Of a DNA stretch of 64,000 nt, positions 36,609 through 45,780 are shown piece by piece (the first letter of the stretch is position 1; each line of letters opens with the position of its first letter). The stretch spans positions 1 to 64,000 of the forward strand of contig CASDVE010000007.1 in the NCBI GenBank assembly GCA_949284175.1, read 5' to 3'. The notes below the pieces were generated by a model. It ran no database searches, was not told the DNA's origin, and saw only the letters and a program-made list of their open reading frames with translations. This DNA comes from an uncultured Eubacteriales bacterium. GTDB taxonomy: Bacteria > Bacillota > Clostridia > Lachnospirales > Lachnospiraceae. The position numbers and the translations under genes are program-made.

Positions 36609-37149
36609 GAAAAAAAGTAAATTTTTAACATTTTTATTTGCCTTTTGGCCAGGGGCAGGGCATATGTATATGGGGTTTATGAAGATGGGAATTTCTCTAA
36701 TGGGAATTTTTATGGGACTTATTGCGATTAGTTCATGGCTTAATATGTCTTCTATCATATTTTTCTTGCCTTTGGTTTGGTGTTATGCCTTTTTTGATGC
36801 CTTAAATAAGAGCAGTTTATCCGATGAAGAATTTTATTCTTTGCAGGACAACTACTGTATTTCTACACAGTCCATTTACCAATTGAAACAGATCTTTAAT
36901 GGAAAAGAAAGACAAATTTTTGCCATTGTATTAATTTTAATCGGGGTTGATATTCTTTGGCAAAATTTATCATGGATCTTTCAATGGATCATACCAAGAT
37001 GGATTCGGATTCACATTGGAGGGCTTATTTATCACATTCCACAGATTTTAATTGCTTGCTTAATTTTATATATTGGTGTTCATTTAATCTATCATAAAAA
37101 AATAGAACTCTCAATAGAAGAAAAGAAACAATCAGAAGAAAAGAAATAA
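36601..37149 (+). CDS. Multi-helix membrane protein of the ECF sigma operon
   Basis: A 182-residue protein with four to five hydrophobic helices. The first part (AFWPGAGHMYMGFMKMGISLMG) resembles the TM2/small integral-membrane fold with its Gly-rich hairpin. The tail is charged (EEKKQSEEKK). The start ATG 36601 overlaps the anti-sigma stop, so it is translationally coupled and probably part of signal sensing or the first target of the sigma factor. Function is otherwise unknown. Confidence 0.75.
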   Translation: MIKKKSKFLTFLFAFWPGAGHMYMGFMKMGISLMGIFMGLIAISSWLNMSSIIFFLPLVWCYAFFDALNKSSLSDEEFYSLQDNYCISTQSIYQLKQIFNGKERQIFAIVLILIGVDILWQNLSWIFQWIIPRWIRIHIGGLIYHIPQILIACLILYIGVHLIYHKKIELSIEEKKQSEEKK

Positions 37150-37160
37150 TGATAAGAAAC

Positions 37161-37202
37161 AAAAAAGCACCTCAAATGTTTAGCATTTGTAGGTGCTTTT
37201 TA
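37161..37202 (+). terminator. Terminator of the ECF sigma operon
   Basis: AAAAAGCACCT, AAATG, CATTT and AGGTGCTTTTT make a long imperfect hairpin with a T run. It lies just after the stop codon and before the two-component genes. Confidence 0.85.
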
Positions 37203-37271
37203 CTACAAAGCCGGATGGATAGCAAAGGACAGAAGATGTCGTTATGGAAAGAATGGGGAAAGGAAGAACCG

Positions 37272-37958
37272 ATGACAAAGATTTTACTGATAGAAGATGA
37301 CAAAGCGTTAAATCAAGGGATTGCTCTTGCACTTGGACAAACGGGGTATCAAATGATACAAGTAGAATCTCTTAGAGAAGCGAGGAAAAAATGGAAGGAA
37401 GAGGAGATAGAACTTATCATTTTAGATCTCAACTTACCCGATGGGAGCGGATATGAATTTTTAAAGGAAATAAGAGAGAAGAAAGGGCAGAAAAAGTCAG
37501 AAATTCCCGTTCTTATTTTAACTGCTAACGATTTGGAATTAGATGTTGTTACAGGATTTAGTCTTGGAGCAGATGACTATGTAACAAAGCCATTTAGTCT
37601 TATGATACTTCGAGCTAGGGTGGAAGCATTGCTCAGAAGAAGTGCGTTAAAAAGGGATTATTTTTCGCTCTATGAAAGTCAAGAATACTATTTTGACTTT
37701 GAAAATTTTTATTATCAAAAGGATGGAAAAGAAGTTTATTTAAGCAAAACAGAGCAAAAGCTCTTAAAAAAACTAGTATTTCATCAAAACCAAGTTGTGA
37801 CAAGAGAACAGTTGATTGATGCGATTTGGACAGAAGGAGGAGATTATGTGGACGAAAATGCCCTATCTGTGGCTATTAGCCGACTGAGAACAAAGCTCAA
37901 TGCAAAAGATAGTATCCAAACGATATATGGGATTGGATACAGTTGGGTAGTAAAATAG
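37272..37958 (+). CDS. OmpR-family response regulator
   Basis: A 228-residue regulator. The receiver domain has the acidic pocket DD at 9-10, the phospho-acceptor Asp52 in LDLNLPDGSG and the conserved Lys in YVTKPF near 103. A winged-helix DNA-binding domain follows (LLKKLVFHQNQVVTREQL, AISRLRTKL, YGIGYSW). ATG 37272 has AAAGGAAG upstream. The open frame extends back to 37149 but through the preceding terminator. It is coupled to a kinase and an ABC exporter and probably controls them. Confidence 0.92.
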   Translation: MTKILLIEDDKALNQGIALALGQTGYQMIQVESLREARKKWKEEEIELIILDLNLPDGSGYEFLKEIREKKGQKKSEIPVLILTANDLELDVVTGFSLGADDYVTKPFSLMILRARVEALLRRSALKRDYFSLYESQEYYFDFENFYYQKDGKEVYLSKTEQKLLKKLVFHQNQVVTREQLIDAIWTEGGDYVDENALSVAISRLRTKLNAKDSIQTIYGIGYSWVVK

Positions 37959-37970
37959 GAGGAAAAGAGA

Positions 37971-38936
37971 ATGGAGAGGGAACAATGGATGATAGTAATG
38001 GTCTGCATTATAGTTTCTATCAGTTTTACAATAGGATGGAATATTTTCATTTATAAGAAGACCAAAAAGATGTATCATCACTTGAATCATATGTTAGATC
38101 ATGCAATAGAAGAAAAATTTCAGGAAGCCTATTATGATGAGTCTGAATTATCAAAATTAGAAACAAAATGGAAACGTTTTTTGACATCTTCTAATCTTTC
38201 TCATCAAAAGATTGAAGAGGAGCGAAAACAACTACAATCTTTTATATCGGATATTTCTCACCAAACAAAGACACCTCTTTCCAATATCAAGCTGTATTCG
38301 GAATTACTGGAGGAACAGATTATAAAAAGCGAAATAGAAAATTCAACTAGCTATCATCTATATTTGGAGCAGATGAAAAATCAGGTGAATAAATTAGAAT
38401 TTTTGTTACTCTCTCTTGTTAAACTATCAAGAATTGAAACAGGAACGTATACCTACAATAAAAATCAAGAGTCTTTGTTCATGTTAGCAAAAGAAATTAA
38501 AAAAGAGTATTCTAAAAAGGCAAAAGAAAAAGGAATTACCATCCTATTAGAAAAAGAGGGGGAAAAAGAATATGATGGAATATTTGATTGGAAATGGACA
38601 AAAGAGGCAATTGGAAATATTGTTGATAATGGAATTAAATATTCAAAAGAAGGAACAAGTTTGCGAATGATAGTAAAGCAGTATGAATGTTTTGTTTGCC
38701 TTCGGATACAAGATGAAGGGATAGGAATGGAAGAAGAAGAGATTCCAAAGATTTTTCTACGTTTTTATCGTGGAAAGCAAGTGAGTGAACAAGAAGGCGT
38801 TGGACTTGGACTCACTTTATCAAGACAGATTATCATGGCACAAGAAGGGTATATAAAAGTAGAATCCCAGAAGGGAAAGGGGACAACCTTTTCCGTTTTT
38901 CTTCCGCGAATTCTTACAAAAGTGTTAGAATCCTGA
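37971..38936 (+). CDS. Sensor histidine kinase without large sensor domain
   Basis: A 321-residue kinase. One or two closely spaced N-terminal helices (about residues 6-28) have almost no outer loop, the layout of intramembrane-sensing kinases. The H box is DISHQTKTPLSNIK with His97. The ATP-binding domain shows the N box (NIVDNGIKYS), G1 (DEGIGM) and G2 (GVGLGL). Such kinases often take their signal from a partner ABC transporter, as in Bce-type peptide-antibiotic sensing. The ABC genes follow immediately. Confidence 0.9.
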   Translation: MEREQWMIVMVCIIVSISFTIGWNIFIYKKTKKMYHHLNHMLDHAIEEKFQEAYYDESELSKLETKWKRFLTSSNLSHQKIEEERKQLQSFISDISHQTKTPLSNIKLYSELLEEQIIKSEIENSTSYHLYLEQMKNQVNKLEFLLLSLVKLSRIETGTYTYNKNQESLFMLAKEIKKEYSKKAKEKGITILLEKEGEKEYDGIFDWKWTKEAIGNIVDNGIKYSKEGTSLRMIVKQYECFVCLRIQDEGIGMEEEEIPKIFLRFYRGKQVSEQEGVGLGLTLSRQIIMAQEGYIKVESQKGKGTTFSVFLPRILTKVLES

Positions 38937-39012
38937 AATTTTTTGGAAAGTAAGCTATGGTAGAATAAAAGCAGTAAGACCAGTATGGAGTGTAAGGAGG
39001 CTAAAAAATACG

Positions 39013-39693
39013 ATGGCTACGATTCTTGAAACGAAGGATTTAAAAAAATATTATGGTTCTGGAGAAAACATGGTGAAAGCTCTTGATGGCGTGAATTTAA
39101 CAATTGAACAAGGGGAGTTTACAGCTATTGTTGGAACTTCAGGAAGTGGAAAGTCTACATTGTTACATATGTTAGGAGGACTTGATAATCCTACTTCTGG
39201 TAATGTATTTGTGGATGGAAAAGATATTTCATCACTAAACGATGAAGAATTAACTATCTTTCGAAGGAGAAAAATAGGGTTTATTTTTCAAAGCTATAAT
39301 CTTGTTCCCGTTTTAAATGTATATGAAAATATTATTTTGCCAATTGAGTTGGATGGAGAAGCAGTGGATGAATCCTATATTCAGACGATTATAAAAACTT
39401 TAGGGTTGGAAACCAAATTAAATGATCTGCCAAATAATTTATCAGGCGGACAACAACAAAGGGTGGCAATTGCAAGAGCACTTGCTACAAAACCAGCTAT
39501 TATTTTAGCGGATGAGGCAACAGGAAATTTGGATTCTCATACAAGTATGGATGTAATGGGACTATTAAAGGTGACAGGAGAAAAGTTTAAACAGACCATT
39601 GTTATGATCACCCATAATGAAGAAATTGCACAGCTAGCAGAGCGAATCATTCGCATTGAGGATGGTAAAATTGTGGGAGGTGATTCTGTATGA
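39013..39693 (+). CDS. ABC transporter ATP-binding protein (MacB/LolD type)
   Basis: A 226-residue ATPase. Walker A is GTSGSGKSTLL, the Q loop FQSYNLVPVL, the signature LSGGQQQRVAIARAL, Walker B IILADEATGNLD and the switch histidine ITHNEE. This subgroup pairs with FtsX-like permeases rather than substrate-uptake permeases. The start ATG 39013 is behind GTAAGGAGG. The stop codon overlaps the permease ATG. Confidence 0.95.
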   Translation: MATILETKDLKKYYGSGENMVKALDGVNLTIEQGEFTAIVGTSGSGKSTLLHMLGGLDNPTSGNVFVDGKDISSLNDEELTIFRRRKIGFIFQSYNLVPVLNVYENIILPIELDGEAVDESYIQTIIKTLGLETKLNDLPNNLSGGQQQRVAIARALATKPAIILADEATGNLDSHTSMDVMGLLKVTGEKFKQTIVMITHNEEIAQLAERIIRIEDGKIVGGDSV

Positions 39694-42305
39694 TCACCGT
39701 TTCCAATAAAAAGATAATCCATCGAATTGCTAGAAAAAGTTTAAAAGTCAATCGGCTTAGAAATGTATTTGCGATTATTGCCATCACTTTAACAACTGTT
39801 TTATTTACAGCTCTTTTTACCACATTATTCAGTTTAAATTATTCATGGCAACAAGAAACCATGCGACAGATGGGGGGAAATGCCATGGGAGCATTTAAAA
39901 ATGTGACGCTAGAGCAAATAAAAATGTTGTCAAAAGATCCATTGATTAAAGATTGGGGATATAGTCGAATACTGGCATTTCCATGGGAAGGAGCATTTCA
40001 AAAAAATCCAACAGAAGTCCGTTATTTTACAGAACAAGAAGCTAAGAATTATTTTTCTTATCCAGAAGTTGGAACGATGCCAAAAGAGCGGTTGGATATT
40101 GTGATGGATACCCAATTATTAAATGCGATGGGGATTGAGCCAAAGATCGGAACGCCAGTTACTCTCAAAATACCAATAGGTGAAAAAGGACAAAAAGGAA
40201 CAAAGGTGATAACAGAAACTTTTAATCTATGTGGATATTATGAAAAGACCACATTAGTAGCCCATGAAATTTTGCTGTCAAAGCAATATGTGGATGAAAT
40301 GTTATTACAATATAAGCCAGAGGGAAATAATATTGGCAAGTATAATATGAGCGTCAATTTCAAAAACAGTTTTGGAATTGAAGAGAAACTGAACCAAGTG
40401 TTAGAAAACTATGGGTATCAATCTTCTGATCCGACGAAAGATAACTATATTGATATTGGTGTCAGTTGGGCACATACCTCTTCTAATATACAAGGAGATC
40501 CAAGCGTTTATGTTGGAATTACTGTTTTATTATGCTTAATTATTCTCACCGGATATTTAATTATTTATAATATATTTCAAATATCCATAACCAATGATAT
40601 TCGTTTTTATGGGCTATTAAAAACCATTGGAACAACAGGGAAACAGTTAAAACGAATGATTCGCCATCAAGTATGGATTCTTTGTGGGATTGGGATTCCT
40701 ATTGGACTTCTCATAGGGTTTGGTTTTGGAGCAATTGTTGTTCCTATGATTATGGAGAATATGAGTGTAAATGGAGCGTACCTTGCGACGAACCCGATTA
40801 TCTTTTTTTGTTCCACTATCTTTTCCATTCTCACAGTTTTATTAAGCCTTAGAAAGCCTGCTAAAGTTGTTTCTAAAGTTTCACCAGTGGAAGCTGTTCG
40901 GTATACAGAAAGTAAAACTGTTAAAAAAAAGAAACGTTCTTATCAAAAAGGAAATCGTTTATTGCGTATGGCAGTTTCTAATTTAGCAAGGACAAAGAAG
41001 AAAACAGTTTTGATTATTTTATCTTTATCACTTAGTTGTATTTTGATCTGTATCACATATGTATTTGCCGTTGGATTTGATATGAATAAATTTATAAAAA
41101 GGTTTGTAATCTCTGATTTTTATGTGGCGAGTGCGAATTACTTTTTACCTACCATTGGATATTATGCAGAAGAGGATCAGCTGACCCAAGAGATCTTAGA
41201 CGATATTCGTTCCCAAGAAGGGGTGCAAGAGATGGGAATGATTCGGCTTTCAAAAGAACAATATATTTCCATTGATGAGCAAGTGACAAATTATTATAAA
41301 AAATATCCAATGGTTTATTCCGAAAATTTACAATATTATAACGATGTCAATGGGGATGGGAAACAAGATGTGGATGTAAAGTTTTATGGGCTTGACTCCT
41401 TCTGTTTTGATCAATTAAAATTATTAGAAGGCAGTCTTGATAGAAAAGAACTTTCAAAAGAAAACGCCATTGTCTATCTTGTAAATGAAGATGACTATGG
41501 GAAACCAGAACCGCTAGAACAAGTTTTACATGTGGGGGATAAAGTAATGGTTACAACCCTTGATGATTACGAATATGTAAAGAAAAAAGATGATTTAGCA
41601 TCTTGGGAATTAAAAGTAAAACGCTCTCATGAAAAAGAATATGAGATTGTGGCAGTTGCCTGTATGAATCCCAATATGACCGATCGCTTTTTTGGAACAA
41701 TGCAGTTTGCTCTTCCAACGGATCGCTTTATCGAAGATACAGGGGAAACTAGGGTGATGTCTTGTATGATAAAAGCAAAACAAGAGGATTTAAATTCCTT
41801 AGAAACGTTTTTTAAACAGTATACAGAGATTACAAATCCAAGCCTTGATTATGAATCCCGTTTTCGTATGGAAGAGGAATTTTTTAGTTTTAGAAATATG
41901 TTTTTGAATATTGGAATGATGTTAAGCATAACCATTGGTATGATTGGAACGATGAATTATATTAATGGAATTTTAACGAGCATTATCGCTCGAAAAAGAG
42001 AATTTGCTATTATGAGAAGCGTTGGAATGACAGGCAGACAGCTAAAGAGCATGTTAATTATGGAAGGAATCTTTTATAGTGTTATGACACTTTTTGTATC
42101 CATTGTCATTTCTGTTTTGATCGAGTTCAGTATCTTACAATCTCTTGGACAAATTCTTTGGTTCCTCACTCCAAAATTCACGCTATTTCCATTTATCATA
42201 TTGATACCACTTTTTGTGATTCTCGGCGTGATGATACCAATTCTTTCTTATAAGGCTACAAACCGAGTTACCATTGTAGAACAACTTAGAAATTATGAGT
42301 CATAG
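39690..42305 (+). CDS. FtsX-domain ABC transporter permease
   Basis: An 871-residue permease with a duplicated FtsX layout. Helix 1 is at about 30-50, then a large outer domain (about 50-265). Three helices (about 270-395, TGYLIIYNIFQISITNDIRFYGLLKTIG) follow. A second start helix is near 438-458, then another outer domain, and last three helices (about 735-865). This is a mechanotransmission-type exporter, not a pore. With the upstream response regulator and kinase it suggests antimicrobial-peptide resistance or envelope stress sensing. The two outer domains distinguish it from the single large loop of BceB. Confidence 0.88.
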   Translation: MITVSNKKIIHRIARKSLKVNRLRNVFAIIAITLTTVLFTALFTTLFSLNYSWQQETMRQMGGNAMGAFKNVTLEQIKMLSKDPLIKDWGYSRILAFPWEGAFQKNPTEVRYFTEQEAKNYFSYPEVGTMPKERLDIVMDTQLLNAMGIEPKIGTPVTLKIPIGEKGQKGTKVITETFNLCGYYEKTTLVAHEILLSKQYVDEMLLQYKPEGNNIGKYNMSVNFKNSFGIEEKLNQVLENYGYQSSDPTKDNYIDIGVSWAHTSSNIQGDPSVYVGITVLLCLIILTGYLIIYNIFQISITNDIRFYGLLKTIGTTGKQLKRMIRHQVWILCGIGIPIGLLIGFGFGAIVVPMIMENMSVNGAYLATNPIIFFCSTIFSILTVLLSLRKPAKVVSKVSPVEAVRYTESKTVKKKKRSYQKGNRLLRMAVSNLARTKKKTVLIILSLSLSCILICITYVFAVGFDMNKFIKRFVISDFYVASANYFLPTIGYYAEEDQLTQEILDDIRSQEGVQEMGMIRLSKEQYISIDEQVTNYYKKYPMVYSENLQYYNDVNGDGKQDVDVKFYGLDSFCFDQLKLLEGSLDRKELSKENAIVYLVNEDDYGKPEPLEQVLHVGDKVMVTTLDDYEYVKKKDDLASWELKVKRSHEKEYEIVAVACMNPNMTDRFFGTMQFALPTDRFIEDTGETRVMSCMIKAKQEDLNSLETFFKQYTEITNPSLDYESRFRMEEEFFSFRNMFLNIGMMLSITIGMIGTMNYINGILTSIIARKREFAIMRSVGMTGRQLKSMLIMEGIFYSVMTLFVSIVISVLIEFSILQSLGQILWFLTPKFTLFPFIILIPLFVILGVMIPILSYKATNRVTIVEQLRNYES

Positions 42306-42351
42306 ACAGGCTTTATTCTAATGTTTTTTGTACATGAAAAAAGGAGAAAAG

Positions 42352-42432
42352 ATGAAAAAACTAATAAAAATAATTGTCGCTTTGTGCATCATACTTGGTG
42401 TTACGAAAAAATGTGAAGTAGAAGTAAAATAG
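42352..42432 (+). CDS. 26-residue membrane peptide
   Basis: A very short gene with a strong ribosome site, AAAAAAGGAGAAAAG, directly before ATG 42352. The peptide begins MKKLIKIIVALCIILGV and ends in a charged, Cys-containing tail, giving one membrane helix. It lies 46 bases behind the ABC permease and before the terminator at 42446, so it is in the same transcript. I do not recognise it. A small regulator or accessory of the ABC transporter or kinase is possible. Confidence 0.55.
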   Translation: MKKLIKIIVALCIILGVTKKCEVEVK

Positions 42433-42445
42433 TATAGAATATTGG

Positions 42446-42476
42446 CGGACAGCAATTTTCCTGCTGTCCGTTTTTT
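42446..42476 (+). terminator. Terminator of the two-component/ABC unit
   Basis: CGGACAGCA pairs perfectly with TGCTGTCCG around a seven-base loop, followed by T6. Confidence 0.9.
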
Positions 42477-42516
42477 ATCCTTTCCTACATAGATGTTTAC
42501 TTGTCTTAATAAACTA

Positions 42517-42525
42517 TGGTATAAT
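42517..42525 (+). promoter_or_regulatory. Extended -10 promoter
   Basis: TGGTATAAT with a weak TTACTT 17 bases before the -10. It precedes the hypothetical gene at 42616. Confidence 0.5.
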
Positions 42526-42615
42526 GATTATACATAATATAATAAAAGAATGGCCATATAAGAGATGGTAGTAAAACAAAAGAAAAAGATCAGGTTGGAA
42601 AGTGAGGGAGATTCC

Positions 42616-43563
42616 ATGAGGTTTTTTGATAAGATTTTCAAGAAAAGCAGTACAGTTGATGAGGAAGAGAATCAACCAGAATTTTCTGTGACAACAGAAG
42701 AATTTTTTTCCCGATTGAGAATGGCACAAAAACGAGAAGATTATTTAGAGCAAGCAGAACTTTACTATCAAATTGGTTTCTTTTATTATGAGGAAGGTGA
42801 TAAAGAAAGAGCAAGGTTATATTTTGGGCGTTCTAATTCTTTAATAAATAGCCAAGATGAAGTATACGAAAGCATTTCCGCAAAAATTCGTCAGCAGTGT
42901 GAAGAATATATAGAAAAGTTGGATGAAGAAAGTCTTTTGACTAATTGTATTCTTGATGAAATTGAAGAGAAGGCAAAAAAAATGACAGAACATCAAAAAT
43001 GCCAATGGATAATGCTTACGATGGCAAGGGTGAAGTCTTTGCTTGAGAGTTTTTCTTATGTAAGAGGCTGTGAAATTTTTAATAATTTTGATAAAATTTT
43101 TTACATCGCCAAAAAGGCGTTATATGAATCAGAGCGTTTAACACAAAATAATTTAGATAGTATGAATCTGTTTGCAAGCGATCTATATGAATTTATGGAT
43201 TCTCCAGCTTTTGTATCTTATCGCAGTTGTGTTGCTGTTCCTAATTACATTGGTAAAGAAATCGAATTGTATGATTTCAATGGATTTGATGCTATGTTAA
43301 ATTTACATCTTTTTTTTAGCTATTATGCAGAATTATTAGAGGATGGTTTTGAAGATTCTAAGGTGCGGATACCCGTTGAATTTGTAGCAGGTGCCATGCT
43401 TACTGATTATTATTTACGGACAGGCAAAGGGAGAATTGAAAGCCAAAAAGAGGTACAAAAAGAAATTGAGTGCATTCGTTTTGATTATGAATTTCTTATA
43501 AAAAATCCAGCGAGAGAACAATATGAAGCCAAACTAAAAAGCTATCAGGAATCAGGATTTTAG
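42616..43563 (+). CDS. Hypothetical protein, TPR-like helical
   Basis: A 315-residue soluble protein I do not recognise. Residues 25-75 (EEFFSRLRMAQKREDYLEQAELYYQIGFFYYEEGDKERARLYF) look like two tetratricopeptide-type helix pairs, and the rest is predicted mostly helical and acidic. No catalytic motif is visible. ATG 42616 follows GTGAGGGAG. The frame is open from 42565 without a better start. Single-gene unit. Confidence 0.72.
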   Translation: MRFFDKIFKKSSTVDEEENQPEFSVTTEEFFSRLRMAQKREDYLEQAELYYQIGFFYYEEGDKERARLYFGRSNSLINSQDEVYESISAKIRQQCEEYIEKLDEESLLTNCILDEIEEKAKKMTEHQKCQWIMLTMARVKSLLESFSYVRGCEIFNNFDKIFYIAKKALYESERLTQNNLDSMNLFASDLYEFMDSPAFVSYRSCVAVPNYIGKEIELYDFNGFDAMLNLHLFFSYYAELLEDGFEDSKVRIPVEFVAGAMLTDYYLRTGKGRIESQKEVQKEIECIRFDYEFLIKNPAREQYEAKLKSYQESGF

Positions 43564-43677
43564 TAAGTAATAACAGTAAAAATATAAAAATTTAGTATAA
43601 CAATAATCTTAAAGGATTATTATTATAAAAGAAAGATTCTCAACATAGGAGTGAGAAGACGAAAAGAGGTGCTATTT

Positions 43678-44568
43678 ATGTTAAAAATCAAAGGACAATT
43701 TAGAAAGAAATTACTTGTTTTTTCTTGTGCATTTGCTATGTTATGGATTCCCGCAGTGGATGCGAAACCGGTACAAGCAGAAGTAATAAAAACAGCCAAA
43801 ACAACCAAGAAAGTAGAACTTTCCAACAAAACATTGAAGTTAAATCAAGGGAAAACAGCTACATTGAAACTTTTAAATACAAAGGAAAAACCTGCATTTA
43901 CAAGCAGTAATACAAAGGTTGCTACTGTAAATAAGACAACAGGACGGGTTGCTGGAAAAAATGCGGGAACTGCAACGATTACAGCCAAATTAAAAAATGG
44001 CAAAAAATATACTTGTAAAGTAACCGTTACTTTTAACAAAGCAGAGCTTCCACAAGTGGATGCTTCTCTTGTAAAAGGAAAAGAATTAGCTTTTACAGAT
44101 GGAGTCACCATTACACTTCCAGAAGGATGGGATTATGAATTATACGAACATAATAAAAAGATATTACAATATATCTGCTTAAATCTTCCAGATGATGAAT
44201 ACAAAGGTTGTGTTTACATTAGTGCAGAGCCTTATTCTGAAAAAGGAACATTTAAAATGACAGATTTCGTAAAAAAAGAATTGACAACTCTCGTTTCTGC
44301 CATGCAAAAAGATGGGTATCTTGTACAATGGGCATCTAGTGGAATACTGAAACAAAATGATGATGAGATTGGCGTCATGACATTCAAAGCAACAAAGGAA
44401 AGTCTTCAAGAGTATGAAACAGTTTTGCTTCAGAAAAAAGGGGACTATATTTTCTTTTATGAATGTATTGGAACGAGCAAGGCGGAGAGAAAGCAGTTCT
44501 CTAGCAGTGCACTTTATATGTTAAATTCATTGGAGATGGATACATCAAAGGAAATCCAGATTCCATAA
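43678..44568 (+). CDS. Secreted Big2 (bacterial Ig-like) domain protein
   Basis: A 296-residue exported protein. A signal peptide (KKLLVFSCAFAMLWIPAVDA, probable cleavage near residue 30) is followed by a Big2 domain: LNQGKTATLKL and TSSNTKVATVNKTTGRVAGKNAGTATITAK (about 55-115). Residues 130-296 form a second domain without a family I recognise. No sortase or surface-layer anchor is visible, so it is probably secreted or loosely attached. ATG 43678 is behind AAGAGGTG. Confidence 0.82.
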   Translation: MLKIKGQFRKKLLVFSCAFAMLWIPAVDAKPVQAEVIKTAKTTKKVELSNKTLKLNQGKTATLKLLNTKEKPAFTSSNTKVATVNKTTGRVAGKNAGTATITAKLKNGKKYTCKVTVTFNKAELPQVDASLVKGKELAFTDGVTITLPEGWDYELYEHNKKILQYICLNLPDDEYKGCVYISAEPYSEKGTFKMTDFVKKELTTLVSAMQKDGYLVQWASSGILKQNDDEIGVMTFKATKESLQEYETVLLQKKGDYIFFYECIGTSKAERKQFSSSALYMLNSLEMDTSKEIQIP

Positions 44569-44698
44569 AGGACAATGTTATTTATGAAGTTTGACACACA
44601 ATTAACACATAACTTTTAAAACTAAAAGCTTGATATTAAATTTAGAAGTTTCATTAAAAGTATTATAATGTGCTAATGAACAATTTAATAACTAAGAT

Positions 44699-44731
44699 AA
44701 AAGAGAGCCGTAATATTATGACTCTCTTTTT
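44699..44731 (+). terminator. Terminator-like hairpin before repeat copy 2
   Basis: AAAGAGAG and CTCTCTTT pair with an imperfect upper stem, followed by T run. It may end the Big2 transcript or a short local RNA. Confidence 0.6.
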
Positions 44732-44787
44732 ATTTACGCAAAGACAACGAGCCATGCGAGAGCATTTATGCTCGCATATGGCGACTG
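44732..44787 (+). repeat. Dispersed hairpin repeat, copy 2
   Basis: ATTTACGCAAAGACAACGAG directly follows the terminator T run. The inner part GCGAGAGCAT - TT - ATGCTCGC forms a strong stem, extended by CCAT/ATGG. The copy ends GGCGACTG. It matches copy 1 with only a handful of differences. Confidence 0.85.
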
Positions 44788-44917
44788 ATAAGTTTGGAAA
44801 TCAACACTTTTGGGCAGAGGGATATTAAGTAAAGTAGTTATGAAGACAAATTGGGAAGCGGAAAAAATAATACACTATGAATGGCGGTAATTTAGATAAT
44901 ATATAGGAAGTTTCGTT

Positions 44918-45028
44918 ATGGATGAACTATGTACCATTTGTTTAAAGTATGTAGAGCAATTAGGATTATCAGCAAGTGATTGGGATATTTTGGTATTGAG
45001 TATTATTGGTAGATCCAGTTATATTTGA
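44918..45028 (+). CDS. Short frame (36 aa), possibly a gene remnant
   Basis: ATG 44918 has AGGAAG seven bases upstream. The 36-residue product (start MDELCTICLKYVEQLGLSAS) shows no recognised motif. Its position before the broken HipA-like gene suggests the end of a former helix-turn-helix partner, but this is a guess. It may not be expressed. Confidence 0.25.
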   Translation: MDELCTICLKYVEQLGLSASDWDILVLSIIGRSSYI

Positions 45029-45090
45029 TTTTTGTGATTTATTTGATATAATGATTGAATACAAGTACTCGATCAGGAAGAGGTGATTAC

Positions 45091-45780
45091 ATGTTGTCGA
45101 AATGTAATGTGTTTAAGGAAGAATTAGAAGACTCTTATAAAAAGATATTTGTTAGTAAAAAAGATAGAATGCAATTAGATACATCATCAAAAGGTTCTCA
45201 AATAAGATGGTATAAGGATAATATATTTATAAAATTGGACTGTTTAGGATATGAGGGTATTAGTGAAGAATTAGTATCAAAACTATTAGATTACTCTAAT
45301 GTTGAACATGTACAATATGAAGTTTGTGAAATTTATGAAGATAATAAATTTATTGGTAATGGATGTTATTCTTTTAATTTCTTAAATGAAGATGAACAAG
45401 TTTTTACTTTCGCATCTATATTGAAAAAATACAGCAGAGATTATGCAACATTTAATTATGATGAGGTTTTTGAGGCTATGTATGATGCTACTGGTTTTGA
45501 TGTACGGATTTATTTAGATCATTGTATATGTATTGATGCTATTGTTAAGAATGAGGATAGACATTTTAATAATTTGGCAATAATTAGATATTCGAATGGA
45601 AAATTTAGCTAATGTTTATGCAAAGCCATTTTATACAAGTTTTGAAAGACAACTGAAATTAGTTCATGATGTTATAAAAATTGATAAATTAAAATTTCTG
45701 AACAGTATTAATAAGAAAAGGTATGGAAGGGCATTTGATGTTTTGATTTATGGACTAGAAACAATGGAGGGGTTAGCATG
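45091..45780 (+). pseudogene. HipA-like kinase gene, broken by internal deletion
   Basis: Frame 45091-45612 encodes 173 residues. SSKGSQIRWYKDNIFIKLDCLGYEG (about 32-56) and the kinase motif KNEDRHFNNLAIIRYSNG are typical of HipA-C-like Ser/Thr kinases of Firmicutes. Right after NGKF it stops. The rest of the family protein (VYAKPFYTSFERQLKLVHDV...) continues in another frame at 45596-45787. The usual metal-binding FDNG segment between these parts is missing, so bases were deleted and the frame shifted. The product lacks an essential kinase motif and is almost certainly inactive. RBS AAGAGGTGA precedes ATG 45091. Confidence 0.72.

Larger units (their letters stand above)
44569..45090 (+). other. 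Intergenic region with repeat copy 2 and a 36-codon frame
   Basis: It contains a promoter-like TTTAGA - 17 - TATAAT (ending near 44672), a terminator-like AAGAGAG/CTCTCTT hairpin at 44699-44731, repeat copy 2 and a short reading frame at 44918. The stretch from 44840 on is more A/T-rich than the genes around it. Confidence 0.5.

Noticed and set aside
37149-37271. Longer N-terminus of the response regulator
   Set aside because: It would run through a terminator hairpin, and the extra residues do not belong to the receiver fold.
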